Shown here: positions 15,411-23,952 of the stretch, piece by piece
Position numbering within the stretch: the stretch's first letter is position 1
Layout of the letters: every line of letters starts with the position of its first letter
From: an uncultured Eubacteriales bacterium
GTDB lineage: Bacteria; Bacillota; Clostridia; Saccharofermentanales; UBA5734
DNA length: 64,000 bases
Assembly (NCBI GenBank): GCA_903835065.1
Contig: CAILLO010000047.1
Coordinates: 1 to 64,000 of the forward strand
Direction: 5' to 3'
Made by a program: the position numbers and the translations under genes
Notes under the pieces: model-generated
Database searches by the model: none
What the model saw: the letters and a program-made list of their open reading frames with translations, nothing else
What the model was told of the DNA's origin: nothing

Positions 15411-17234
15411 ATGCAGATCGTCAAGTCCAGAGAATATTTTCCCGTCCGCTCCTATCGCGACCTTCGCGAAATGCTGCACCAGAGTGTCGAGCTCTTCCCG
15501 GGAGAACCCGCCTTCCGCTTCCGCACCTCGATCGACGCTCCCCTCCAGACGCGGACCTACCTCGAGTTCCAGGGCGAAGTGGATGCCCTCGGCACCGCCC
15601 TCGCGTCCCTCGGTCTCGCCGGCCGGCGCGTCGCCGTGATCGGGGAGAACTGCTACGAGTGGTGCCTCGCCCACGTCGCGGTCACGAACGGCCTCGGCGT
15701 CTCCGTTCCGCTCGACCGCCTGCTGCCCGATACCGAGATCCTGAGCCTTCTCGAGCGCGGCGAGGCGTCGGCGGTCGTGTACGCCCCGGCGTTCCACAAG
15801 GTCATGAAGTCCGCCGCCGGCCGCCTTCCCCGTATCGAGCACTTCATCTGCATGAACGCCTCGAAGGCCGAGCCCGATGCGGACGACGCGCGCTTCCTCG
15901 ACCTGCCCGCTCTGCTCGACCGGGGCGCCGCGCTCCTCGGGACCGGCGACCGCGCGTATCTCGACGCGCCGATCGACCCCGACGCGATGGTCTCGCTGCT
16001 GTTCACGTCCGGCACGACGAGCGCCTCGAAGGCCGTCATGCTCTGCCACCGGAACTTCGTCGCCGACATCCGCGGGATCTGCTCGATGCTCGAGCTGCGG
16101 CCCGGCCATCGCCTCCTGTCCGTCCTTCCGCTCCACCACACGTTCGAGAACACGTGCGGGCTGCTGACGTCGCTCGGCATCGGCGGCTGCGTCTACGAGT
16201 GCGACGGGCTCCGCTACATCCAGAAGAACCTGCAGGAGTTCGGAATCAGCCTCCTGATCGGCGTGCCGGTCCTCTTCGAGAACTTCTACGCGAAGGTCCA
16301 GGACACGTTGAAGAAGACCGGAAAGACCAGGACCGTGAAAATCGCGATCCGCGTCTCGAACGTCCTCCGCTTCTTCGGCATCGACCTGCGCCGCAAGCTC
16401 TTCAAGCAGATCCACGAAGGGTTCGGAGGCCGGCTCACGATCGGAATCTGCGGCGCGGCGCCGATCGACCCGGCGATCATCCGCTTCTTCGCGGATGTGG
16501 GCTTCCTGATCTACCAGGGTTACGGCCTCACGGAGACCGCGCCCGTCGTGACCGGCTGCAACTCCCGCATCTTCCGGCCCGGTTCGGTCGGCCAACCCGT
16601 CGGCGGCGTCGACATAGCGATCGACACGGACATCCGGGGCGGGACGGGGGAAATCCTCGTCCGCGGCCCGATCGTCATGCTCGGCTACTACGGCGACGAG
16701 CAGGCGACCGCGGACGCCCTGCACGACGGCTGGTTCCGCACCGGCGACATCGGGCACGTCGACTCGAAGGACCGGCTGTTCGTGACGGGCCGGCTCAAGT
16801 CGATGATCGTGCTCCCGAACGGGAAGAAGGTCTTCCCCGAGGAGGTCGAGCAGCTGATCGACGGCGTCTCCGCCTTCGTCAAGGAGTCCCTGGTCTGGGG
16901 CGCGAAGCGCAAGGACGGCGAAGTCGACATCTGCGCGCGGTTCGTGCTCGACAAGGACAAGCTGCTCGAGACGCTCGGCGGCAAGCTCGACGAGTTCGAG
17001 ATCCGCAAGACGCTCGAGCGCCTGGTCAAGGAGATCAACGCACGCATGCCGTCGTTCAAGTCCGTCCGCTACTTCGTCTTCGGATTCGACGAGATGATCA
17101 AGACCACCACGCTCAAGATCAAGCGGTCGGTCGAGATCGCCCGCGTCCAGGCCGCGCTCGACGCGGCCGCGCTTCCGATCCGGGAGTTCGCGGGCCGGAA
17201 CATCGACCCGCTGCTTGCTCCCGCCACAGCCTGA
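15411..17234 (+). CDS. Long-chain fatty acid-CoA/ACP ligase (AMP-forming), paralogue 1
   Basis: 607 aa ANL enzyme of the FadD15/long-chain type. Motifs: SLLFTSGTTSASKAVMLCHR (P-loop), the LPLHHTFENT stretch, YQGYGLTETAPVV (A5), WFRTGDIGHVDSKDRLFVTG and the C-terminal lysine context KTTTLKIKR. The P-loop reads SGTTSASK rather than the common SGTTGxPK; paralogue 2 shares this deviation. It activates fatty acids as acyl-AMP and transfers them to CoA or, given the neighbouring ACP gene, possibly to ACP. Paralogue 2 at 19136-20956 shares the first five residues and the same layout throughout, suggesting a local duplication around dagK and plsC. Confidence 0.9.
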   Translation: MQIVKSREYFPVRSYRDLREMLHQSVELFPGEPAFRFRTSIDAPLQTRTYLEFQGEVDALGTALASLGLAGRRVAVIGENCYEWCLAHVAVTNGLGVSVPLDRLLPDTEILSLLERGEASAVVYAPAFHKVMKSAAGRLPRIEHFICMNASKAEPDADDARFLDLPALLDRGAALLGTGDRAYLDAPIDPDAMVSLLFTSGTTSASKAVMLCHRNFVADIRGICSMLELRPGHRLLSVLPLHHTFENTCGLLTSLGIGGCVYECDGLRYIQKNLQEFGISLLIGVPVLFENFYAKVQDTLKKTGKTRTVKIAIRVSNVLRFFGIDLRRKLFKQIHEGFGGRLTIGICGAAPIDPAIIRFFADVGFLIYQGYGLTETAPVVTGCNSRIFRPGSVGQPVGGVDIAIDTDIRGGTGEILVRGPIVMLGYYGDEQATADALHDGWFRTGDIGHVDSKDRLFVTGRLKSMIVLPNGKKVFPEEVEQLIDGVSAFVKESLVWGAKRKDGEVDICARFVLDKDKLLETLGGKLDEFEIRKTLERLVKEINARMPSFKSVRYFVFGFDEMIKTTTLKIKRSVEIARVQAALDAAALPIREFAGRNIDPLLAPATA

Positions 17235-17289
17235 TCCGGACCCTCCAGCGCCGCCCCTAGCCCCAAACTTCCATCGAGAGAGGTAGCCC

Positions 17290-18228
17290 ATGGCGAACGA
17301 GACGGCCCCGACGCTCTACCGCTTCATCATCAACCCCACTGCCGGCAAGCACCGGTCCGACCTCACCGAACTCGCGATCGAGAAGCGCTTCGCGACCCTC
17401 GGCGCGCATCGGTATGAGATCCACCGCACGGAGCGGCCGGGTCACGCGACCGAGATCGCGCGCGCGATCGGGGAACGGGACGGGTCGTCCGCCGTGATCT
17501 TCGCCTGCGGGGGAGACGGTACGGTCAACGAGGTCGTGAACGGCCTCGCCGGGACCGGCGCCGTGCTCGGCGTGCTGCCCTGCGGCACCGGCAACGACTT
17601 CGTCCGCACGGTCTACGGGATGCGCGACCCGGTCGCGATCCTCGACAGGCTCGGCTCCGAGTCGTACCGGTCCGTCGACGCGGCCCGCTTCAACGACCGT
17701 CTCTTCGTGAACGTGGCCTCCCTCGGCTTCGACACGATCGTCGGCCTCAAGGCCAAGGCGATGGTCGCCAAGGCCCCCTGGATCGGCGGCGTCTCGTATC
17801 TGTTCGCCGCGATCGCCGGACTGTCCGGCAAGCACCATTTCCCGATGGAGCTCGACCTCGAGGTGCAGTCGAAGGACGGCGCGACGGAGCGGGTGCTCCG
17901 CAAGGAGTCCTTCACGCTGATGGCCGTCTGCAACGGCGCCTATTATGGCGGCGGCTTCCACCCGGCCCCGGAGGCCGACGCCTCCGACGGACTGCTCGAC
18001 CTGTGCGTCGTGCGCAAGCTCGGGGTCTTCCGGATCCTGGCGCTGATTCCGAAATACGCCGGCGGCACCCACATGGGGAACCCGGCCGTGTCGATGTACA
18101 AGGTCCGCAAGGGGACGATCCGCAGGGTCGACGAGCCGCTCGCGGTCAACTGCGACGGCGAGAGCTCGTACGAGGATTCGATCGGATTCGAAGTGCTGCC
18201 CGGGGCGATCCGTCTCGCGGTGTTCTGA
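17290..18228 (+). CDS. Diacylglycerol kinase / YegS-like lipid kinase
   Basis: 312 aa DAGK_cat family. Seen: FIINPTAGKH at the N-terminus, the nucleotide loop ACGGDGTVNEVVNGL, LPCGTGNDFVR and the C-terminal PEADASDGLLDLCVV with VNCDGE. The family phosphorylates diacylglycerol or related lipids (DgkB in Bacillus recycles DAG to phosphatidate). It sits among acyl-activating and acyltransferase genes, so a role in phospholipid turnover is likely; the exact substrate is not set by sequence. It is 56 nt behind ligase 1 with an AGAGAGGT ribosome binding site and converges on plsC. Confidence 0.9.
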   Translation: MANETAPTLYRFIINPTAGKHRSDLTELAIEKRFATLGAHRYEIHRTERPGHATEIARAIGERDGSSAVIFACGGDGTVNEVVNGLAGTGAVLGVLPCGTGNDFVRTVYGMRDPVAILDRLGSESYRSVDAARFNDRLFVNVASLGFDTIVGLKAKAMVAKAPWIGGVSYLFAAIAGLSGKHHFPMELDLEVQSKDGATERVLRKESFTLMAVCNGAYYGGGFHPAPEADASDGLLDLCVVRKLGVFRILALIPKYAGGTHMGNPAVSMYKVRKGTIRRVDEPLAVNCDGESSYEDSIGFEVLPGAIRLAVF

Positions 18229-18249
18229 ACCGGACGGACGTCCGGGAGG

Positions 18250-18987
18250 TCAGGCCGTCGCGTACAGCGTGCTGCGCCGGCGCATCTCGCGCATCCAGGC
18301 GGCGAGGCTGTCGGTCATCTGCTTCGCGTCCTTGTAGTCGCAGGGCAGGAGCGGCTTGCCGAAGGTGATCCGCAGGCTCATGCGGCGCAGGCGCTTCCAG
18401 TCGAAGGACTTCGGCCACTTCATGTGGCGGTTGAAGATCCGGTAGCCCCCCTCGAGGAAGACCGGGACGAGCGGCGCGCCGCTCTTGATCGAGAGATAGG
18501 CGGCTCCGTCCATGAGCGGACCCAGTTCTCCGTCGGAGGTGCGGGTCCCTTCCGGATGCACCAGGACGATCTCGCCCTTCTCCAACTGCTGCTTCGCGAG
18601 GATCAGCGCCCGGACGGGATTTCCGAGGCGGTCGATGGCGATGCCGCGGCCGACGCGGAGCATCAGCTGTCCGAAGACGCCGTGGGAGCTGATCAGCTCC
18701 TGGGCGGCGAGGCTGCACATCTTCTTGAACTGGCCGGGACGAAGGTAGGACGCGACCCACATCCCGTCGACGTAGGTCTCGTGGTTCGGGCACAGGACGA
18801 AGGGCGGCGTCTCGGGAATATTCTCCAGGCCGGTCGCCTTCATGTCGAGCAGCAGCCGGGAGGCGCCGACGGCGAAGCCGAAGGCCGCGTTCCCCAGCAG
18901 TCCGCGCTGGACGGGATATTTGGAGAACATGCCGGTCTCCGGCTTCTTGAACATCACTCCCCTTGGAGTGGCGCTGGACAGTTTCAT
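18250..18987 (-). CDS. plsC: 1-acyl-sn-glycerol-3-phosphate acyltransferase
   Basis: 245 aa from this start. PlsC/LPLAT motif I is NHETYVDGM (HX4D), motif II includes GRGIAIDR and motif III is HPEGTRTSDGE. It acylates lysophosphatidate to phosphatidate at the membrane. Three in-frame ATGs exist: 19038 lies at or before the predicted transcription start, 18954 has a G-rich sequence only 2 nt away, and 18987 has GGAGGA 16 nt upstream. None is ideal and 18987 is a compromise. It is transcribed divergently from acyl-CoA ligase 2 through overlapping promoters and converges on the diacylglycerol kinase gene. Confidence 0.88.
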   Translation of the reverse strand: MKLSSATPRGVMFKKPETGMFSKYPVQRGLLGNAAFGFAVGASRLLLDMKATGLENIPETPPFVLCPNHETYVDGMWVASYLRPGQFKKMCSLAAQELISSHGVFGQLMLRVGRGIAIDRLGNPVRALILAKQQLEKGEIVLVHPEGTRTSDGELGPLMDGAAYLSIKSGAPLVPVFLEGGYRIFNRHMKWPKSFDWKRLRRMSLRITFGKPLLPCDYKDAKQMTDSLAAWMREMRRRSTLYATA

Positions 18988-19024
18988 TCTCGGCAAAATG
19001 GGGTCCTCCGCGTTTTCAGGATTC

Positions 19025-19072
19025 TTGCAGGATACCATACGCGATGGTAGAATGCGATTGTTCGATTCTCAA
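19025..19072. promoter_or_regulatory. Overlapping divergent promoters of ligase 2 (+) and plsC (-)
   Basis: Plus strand: TTGCAG (19025-19030), 17 bp, TAGAAT (19048-19053). Minus strand: TTGAGA (19072-19067), 17 bp, TACCAT (19049-19044). The two -10 elements overlap by two bases, so the promoters probably compete. Confidence 0.7.
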
Positions 19073-19078
19073 ACAATC
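19056..19078. promoter_or_regulatory. Dyad, candidate operator for the divergent lipid promoters
   Basis: GATTGTT (19056-19062) and AACAATC (19072-19078) form a perfect 7-bp inverted repeat with a 9-bp centre. It covers the predicted +1 of ligase 2 and most of the -35 of plsC. GATTCTC also occurs twice nearby (19064-19070 and 19080-19086). The nearby MarR regulator is the obvious candidate binder. Confidence 0.55.
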
Positions 19079-19135
19079 TGATTCTCCAATCAAATTCGAT
19101 GGAATGCCGCGCGAAATCGCACAGGAGGATGGAAG

Positions 19136-20956
19136 ATGCAGATCGTCAAGGGCAAGCGCTATCTACAGGGCCGACACTTCTCCACCCTGATCGAGATGCT
19201 CCGCCAGTCCGTCGGACTCTGGGGCGACACGAACGCCTACATGTTCCGCCGCACGCCGGACGGACCCGTCGAGACCCGCACCTACCGGCAGTTCCTCGCG
19301 GACGTCGAGTCGCTCGGTACCGGTCTGCTCGGTCTCGGCCTCGCCGGGAATCGGGTCGCCGTGATCGGCGAGAACCGCTACGAGTGGGCCGTCTCCCACA
19401 CCGCCGTGGTCAACGGCGTCGGCGTGTCCGTCCCGCTCGACAAGGCGCTTCCCGAGAACGAGGTCGCGACCCTGCTCGTCCGCGGCGACGCCGAGGCCGT
19501 GCTGTACGCTCCCAACTTCCACGAGATGATGGTCCGCGTCGCGCAGAAGAACCAGCGGATCCGCCATTTCCTGTGCATGGACGGCGCGGCGGTCGAGAGC
19601 CGCCTGCCCGCGGGCGATGCCCGCTTCCTGTCCTACCAGGCCGTGATCGGCGCCGGCGCTGCGGCGCTCGCCGCGGGCGACCGCGGGTACGTCGACGCGA
19701 AGATCGATCCGGCCGCCATGTGCGCGCTGCTCTTCACGTCGGGCACGACCGCGATGTCCAAGGGCGTCATGCAGAGCCAGACCAACGTCTGCAGCAACAT
19801 CTACAGCGTCTCCGGCGTCATCGAGATCTACCCCGGCGAGCGCGGGCTGTCCGTGCTGCCGCTGCACCACACCTTCGAGAACACGGTCGGCATGTACATG
19901 TTCCTGTACTACGGCGCCTGCATCTGCTTCACGGACGGCCTCCGCTACTTCGCGAAGAACCTCTCTGAGTGGAAGATCAACCTGCTGCTCGCCGTGCCGC
20001 TGCTGTACGAGAACATCTACCACAAGCTGATGGACGGCATCCAGAAATCCGGCAAGGAGAAACTCGTCGGCGCGATGCGCAAGGCCACCCGCTTCCTGCG
20101 CGTCTTCGGCATCGACATCCGCCGCAAGGTCTTCCACCAGGTCCTCGAGGGACTCGGCGGCAGCATGCGCCTCTGCGTCAGCGGCGCCGCCCCGATCGAC
20201 CCGCGCATCATCCGCGCGCTCGACGATTTCGGCATCCTCTTCCTGCAGGGATACGGCCTGACCGAGACGTCACCGGTCGCCACGGCCTGCAACGAGCGGG
20301 TCAACATCCTCGGCAGCATCGGCAACCCCGTGTCCGAGGTGGAGGTCGCGGTCGACACCGACAGCGACGAGCCCGGGGCGGTCGGCGAGATCCTCGTCCG
20401 CGGCCCGAACGTCATGCTCGGCTACTACGAGAACCCCGAGGCCTCCGCCGAGGTCCTGATGCCCGACGGCTGGCTGCGCACCGGCGACATGGGCCATTTC
20501 GACAAGCACGGCTGCATCTACGTGACCGGCCGCATCAAATCGATGATCGTCATGGCGAACGGGAAGAAGGCCTTCCCCGAGGAAATCGAGACCCTGCTCA
20601 ACAGGATCCCGGGCGTGCGCGAATCGCTCGCATGGGGCGAGAAGGAACCTTCCGGCGGCGTCGACATCTGCACCAAGCTCGTCGTCGACCCTGAGCTGCT
20701 GGCCGCCGCGGCCGGCACCGCCAATGCCAAGGCCCAGATCGACTGGCTGTGGACGCAGGTCCGCGGCGTCAACGCCCAGATGCCCGCCTACCGCGCGGTC
20801 AAGTACATGCTGGTCGCCACGAAGGACCTCGTGAAGACCACCACCCTCAAGATCAAGCGTCCCGCCGAGGCCGAACTCATGAAGAAGCTGCTCGAGACCC
20901 ACGGCGTCGCGGTCCGGGCCCTGTCCGGAAAGAACATCGACGCGCTGCTGCCTTGA
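19136..20956 (+). CDS. Long-chain fatty acid-CoA/ACP ligase (AMP-forming), paralogue 2
   Basis: 606 aa, close paralogue of the ligase at 15411-17234. Motifs: ALLFTSGTTAMSKGVMQSQT, LPLHHTFENTVGMY, LQGYGLTETSPVAT, WLRTGDMGHFDKHGCIYVTG and the C-terminal KTTTLKIKRPAE with catalytic Lys. Reaction as for paralogue 1; chain-length or acceptor preference may differ. A CAGGAGGA ribosome binding site precedes the ATG. Unlike paralogue 1 it has its own promoter with a dyad at the start site and no ACP partner, so the two copies are probably expressed under different conditions. Confidence 0.9.
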   Translation: MQIVKGKRYLQGRHFSTLIEMLRQSVGLWGDTNAYMFRRTPDGPVETRTYRQFLADVESLGTGLLGLGLAGNRVAVIGENRYEWAVSHTAVVNGVGVSVPLDKALPENEVATLLVRGDAEAVLYAPNFHEMMVRVAQKNQRIRHFLCMDGAAVESRLPAGDARFLSYQAVIGAGAAALAAGDRGYVDAKIDPAAMCALLFTSGTTAMSKGVMQSQTNVCSNIYSVSGVIEIYPGERGLSVLPLHHTFENTVGMYMFLYYGACICFTDGLRYFAKNLSEWKINLLLAVPLLYENIYHKLMDGIQKSGKEKLVGAMRKATRFLRVFGIDIRRKVFHQVLEGLGGSMRLCVSGAAPIDPRIIRALDDFGILFLQGYGLTETSPVATACNERVNILGSIGNPVSEVEVAVDTDSDEPGAVGEILVRGPNVMLGYYENPEASAEVLMPDGWLRTGDMGHFDKHGCIYVTGRIKSMIVMANGKKAFPEEIETLLNRIPGVRESLAWGEKEPSGGVDICTKLVVDPELLAAAAGTANAKAQIDWLWTQVRGVNAQMPAYRAVKYMLVATKDLVKTTTLKIKRPAEAELMKKLLETHGVAVRALSGKNIDALLP

Positions 20957-21077
20957 CGGACGGCCGTTCCGCCGGAAAAACAGCAGGATTTCCACTTTCG
21001 TTCCTTGTGTCGATGGGGTATCTTGGATTGGGATTCCCCGAAGACTCCGACCTTGACGGACCCGGGAGGGCACACGC

Positions 21078-22562
21078 ATGATCGTTTCCCTGGCAGCGGG
21101 CGACTTCTTCACGAAACTCCAGGCCACGGCACAGAATCTCACCCAGTTCGACGGCAGCTTCGTCATGGACGTCCTCTACCTGGCGCTGTTCCTCGGGATC
21201 GGCACCCTGATCAAGACCTCCCTGCCTTTCCTCAAGCGCTTCCTCGTCCCCAATGCGATCCTGGCTGGCTTCGCCGGCCTGTTCCTCGGCCCCGAGTTCC
21301 TGAAGATCTGCAACTTCAACGTCTCCAATCTCGAGCAGCTGATCTACCACCTCATGTCGATCGGCTTCATCGCGCTCGCCCTCAAGGAGCGCGAACCGGG
21401 CAAGACGAACGAGGCCGGCCGCTCCGGCATGTTCATCGTCAGCACCTACCTGATCCAGGCCGTCTTCGGCCTCGCCGTCACCCTCGGCTTCATCTACCTC
21501 TACGATCCGACGCTCTTCCCGACGTTCGGATTCTTCCTCCCCCTCGGCTACGGGCAGGGCCCCGGCCAATGCCTCGCGCTCGGCCAGCAGTGGGAGAAGG
21601 CGGGCTTCGTCGGCGGCACCAACACCGGCCTGTTCTTCGCCACGATGGGTGCCCTCTGGGCCTGCTTCGGCGGCATCGCCTACGTCAACTGGCTGATCCG
21701 GAAGAAGGGCGTCAAGGCCCGCCAGGGCGTGACCCCGAAGGCGCGGCACCACGCCGAGGTCGTCATCGAGCGCGACGCCGCGGACGAATCCCAGATGAGC
21801 GCCTCGATCGACCGCCTCACGATCCAGGTGATCCTGATCGGCGTCGTCTATCTCGCCACCTACCTGACCGTCTACCTGATCGATTTCCTCCTGCGCGGAA
21901 AGTTCGGCTCGTTCGGGACGACCTTCGCGAACATGATCCAGGGCTTCGCCTTCATCGTCGGCTCCGTATACGGCCTCCTGGCCCGCCTGGTCCTCGACAA
22001 GCTGCGCGCGAAGGGCATCGTCAAGGAGAACCACCCGAACAACTATCTGTTGAACCGCATCGCCGGCATGTCCTTCGACTTCATGGTCACCGCCTCCATC
22101 GCGATCCTCTCCTTCACCGCAATCGCGAAGTACTGGCTGCCCACCGCCGTCCTCGGTATCAGCGGCGGATTCCTGACGATCTGGTGGTGCACCTGGATCG
22201 GCCGCAAGGTCTTCAAGAAGTATCCGCTCGAGAACCTGGCGGCCCAGTACGGCATGCTGACCGGCACGATCTCCAACGGCATGGCGCTGCTCCGCGAGGT
22301 CGACCCCGACTTCTCGAGCGACGCGGCCGACAACCTCGTCCTCGGCAGCGGCACCGGGCTCGCGGTCGGACTGCCTCTCCTGATCGCCATCAACATCCCG
22401 GTCACGGGCTACACCGCGGACCAGGTGAACGGCACCCACAACGCCTGGATCTACTACCTCGCGACCCTCCTGCTGCTGTTCGTCTACATGACGGTCCTCA
22501 CCCTCCTGATGATCCGCAGGAGAAAGCCGAAGGCCGAAAAGCCGGAGAACCCGGTCCATTGA
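21078..22562 (+). CDS. GltS-like sodium:glutamate symporter
   Basis: 494 aa with 10-12 membrane segments. The GltS-family stretch is LPLGYGQGPGQCLALGQQWE in the first half, and the second half has LTGTISNGMALLREVDPDF and LVLGSGTGLAVGLPLL. The family (PF03616) imports glutamate with Na+. A long hydrophilic loop (about residues 210-240) separates the halves. At 494 aa it is longer than E. coli GltS (401 aa), so the substrate could be another dicarboxylic or amino acid. It has its own terminator and is not part of the liv operon behind it. Confidence 0.83.
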   Translation: MIVSLAAGDFFTKLQATAQNLTQFDGSFVMDVLYLALFLGIGTLIKTSLPFLKRFLVPNAILAGFAGLFLGPEFLKICNFNVSNLEQLIYHLMSIGFIALALKEREPGKTNEAGRSGMFIVSTYLIQAVFGLAVTLGFIYLYDPTLFPTFGFFLPLGYGQGPGQCLALGQQWEKAGFVGGTNTGLFFATMGALWACFGGIAYVNWLIRKKGVKARQGVTPKARHHAEVVIERDAADESQMSASIDRLTIQVILIGVVYLATYLTVYLIDFLLRGKFGSFGTTFANMIQGFAFIVGSVYGLLARLVLDKLRAKGIVKENHPNNYLLNRIAGMSFDFMVTASIAILSFTAIAKYWLPTAVLGISGGFLTIWWCTWIGRKVFKKYPLENLAAQYGMLTGTISNGMALLREVDPDFSSDAADNLVLGSGTGLAVGLPLLIAINIPVTGYTADQVNGTHNAWIYYLATLLLLFVYMTVLTLLMIRRRKPKAEKPENPVH

Positions 22563-22594
22563 GTCGTTTGGTGAAGCTTTCGGAACGATTTCAT

Positions 22595-22622
22595 GCAAAA
22601 AAGGGCGCATGCCCTCTTTTGC
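22595..22622 (+). terminator. Intrinsic terminator after the glutamate symporter gene
   Basis: GCAAAAAAGGGC (22595-22606), GCAT loop, GCCCTCTTTTGC (22611-22622): a 12-bp stem with one A/C mismatch and a T-run in its 3' arm. The A-rich 5' arm would also give a T-run on the minus strand. Confidence 0.75.
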
Positions 22623-22625
22623 CGA

Positions 22626-22654
22626 TTGTCTCGCAATTCTCCATGTGATACTCT
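22626..22654 (+). promoter_or_regulatory. Candidate promoter of the liv operon
   Basis: TTGTCT (22626-22631), 17-bp spacer, TACTCT (22649-22654), directly behind the gltS terminator and about 50 nt before the livJ start codon. Confidence 0.55.
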
Positions 22655-22709
22655 TTCACGAAACGGAGCATCCGGAGTACGGATGCGGAATGAAAGAAGG
22701 GGGTTCCAC

Positions 22710-23852
22710 ATGTTCAAGAAGTCCGCGGTCCTTCTGGTCATCCTGGCCTTCGTCGTCGCTCTCCTGCCTGCCTGCAGCGCGACCTCGAACACCATCGCCA
22801 TCGGCACGATCATGCCGATCAGCGGTCCCGTCTCCACCTACGGCATCCAGTCCCGCGACGCCAGCCAGATGGCGATCGACGAGATCAACGCCGCCGGCGG
22901 CGTGCTGGGCAAGAAGCTCCAGCTCTATGTCGAGGACGACGAGGCCACGCCCGAGAAGACCGTCAACGCCTTCACCAAGCTCGTCACCCAGCACAAGATC
23001 GTCGCCCTCGTCGGCGGCCTGACCAGCCCCTGCACCCTCGCGATCATCGCGGATGCACAGAAGCGCAAGGTCGTCCTCGTGACGCCTTCGTCCACGAACG
23101 ACACCGTCACCGACGCCGGCAACTTCATCTTCCGCGCCTGCTACAACGACTCCTTCCAGGGCCAGGTCATGGCCAAGTTCGCCTATCAGAACCTCGGCGC
23201 CAAGACCGCCGCCATTATCTTCGACAACACCAACGACTACTCCAAGGGCCTCAAGGACAGCTTCACCGCCGCCTTCACCGCGCTCGGCGGCACCCTGGTC
23301 GACACCGAGTCCTATGCCAAGGGCGACACGGACTTCAACGCCCAGCTGACCAAGATCGCCAGCAACAAACCCGACGTCCTGTTCGTCCCCGACTACTACA
23401 GCACCGTCTCCCTCGTCGCGAAGCAGGCCCGCACCGCCGGCATCACGGTTCCCATGCTGGGCGCCGACGGTTGGGACGAGATCGCCAACAACGCCGGCGA
23501 TGAAGTGGACGGCTGCTACTACAGCAACCACTACTCCCCGGACGCCAACGACCAGCAGGTCAAGGACTTCGTCGCGGCTTACAAGGCCAAGTACAACGCC
23601 GAGCCCAACGCCCTCGCCGCGCTCGCGTATGACGCCACCTACATGATCGCCGACGCCATCAAGCTGGCCGGCTCCACCGACCCCGATGCGATTCAGGCCG
23701 CCATGATGAAGACCAACAAGAAGTTCGTCACCGGCCAGATCTCCTTCAACGAGAAGCGCAACCCCGTCAAGTCCGCCGTCATCCTCGAACTGGTCAAGGG
23801 CGACGTCGCCAACAAGCCCAAGGTCGTCTACAACACCACCGTCAACCCGTAG
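22710..23852 (+). CDS. livJ: Branched-chain amino acid ABC transporter, substrate-binding lipoprotein
   Basis: 380 aa. Signal sequence with lipobox LLPACS (Cys about residue 20), then a type I periplasmic-binding fold of the Peripla_BP_6/LivJ family: IAIGTIMPISGPVSTYG, MAIDEINAAGGVLGKKL, VVLVTPSSTNDTVT and LGADGWDEIANN. It captures leucine, isoleucine, valine or a related ligand outside the cell and delivers it to LivH/LivM. ATG 22710 follows GAAAGAAGGGGG; the frame is open further upstream but lacks signals. A hairpin and second promoter separate it from livH, which would allow much higher expression of the binding protein. Confidence 0.92.
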   Translation: MFKKSAVLLVILAFVVALLPACSATSNTIAIGTIMPISGPVSTYGIQSRDASQMAIDEINAAGGVLGKKLQLYVEDDEATPEKTVNAFTKLVTQHKIVALVGGLTSPCTLAIIADAQKRKVVLVTPSSTNDTVTDAGNFIFRACYNDSFQGQVMAKFAYQNLGAKTAAIIFDNTNDYSKGLKDSFTAAFTALGGTLVDTESYAKGDTDFNAQLTKIASNKPDVLFVPDYYSTVSLVAKQARTAGITVPMLGADGWDEIANNAGDEVDGCYYSNHYSPDANDQQVKDFVAAYKAKYNAEPNALAALAYDATYMIADAIKLAGSTDPDAIQAAMMKTNKKFVTGQISFNEKRNPVKSAVILELVKGDVANKPKVVYNTTVNP

Positions 23853-23859
23853 GTCTTCC

Positions 23860-23887
23860 TTGTATGCCGGTCTCCATCCGCTATAAT
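23860..23887 (+). promoter_or_regulatory. Internal promoter between livJ and livH
   Basis: TTGTAT (23860-23865), 16-bp spacer, TATAAT (23882-23887). Transcription would begin inside the hairpin that follows. Confidence 0.6.
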
Positions 23888-23918
23888 GGGTGGCGTGGCC
23901 CGTCCGGCCACGCCACCC
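23888..23918 (+). terminator. livJ-livH intercistronic hairpin
   Basis: A perfect 13-bp stem, GGGTGGCGTGGCC (23888-23900) with GGCCACGCCACCC (23906-23918), and a 5-nt loop. It is followed by GTTCC, not a T-run. It may act as a partial terminator or as an mRNA-stabilising structure for livJ. Confidence 0.6.
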
Positions 23919-23952
23919 GTTCCTTCGTCCGGCAACTCCGAGAGGTGGGCAC

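Noticed and set aside
18230-18245. CCGGAC-GGAC-GTCCGG hairpin between the diacylglycerol kinase gene and plsC
   Set aside because: Only a 6-bp stem without a T-run on either strand; not convincing as a terminator.
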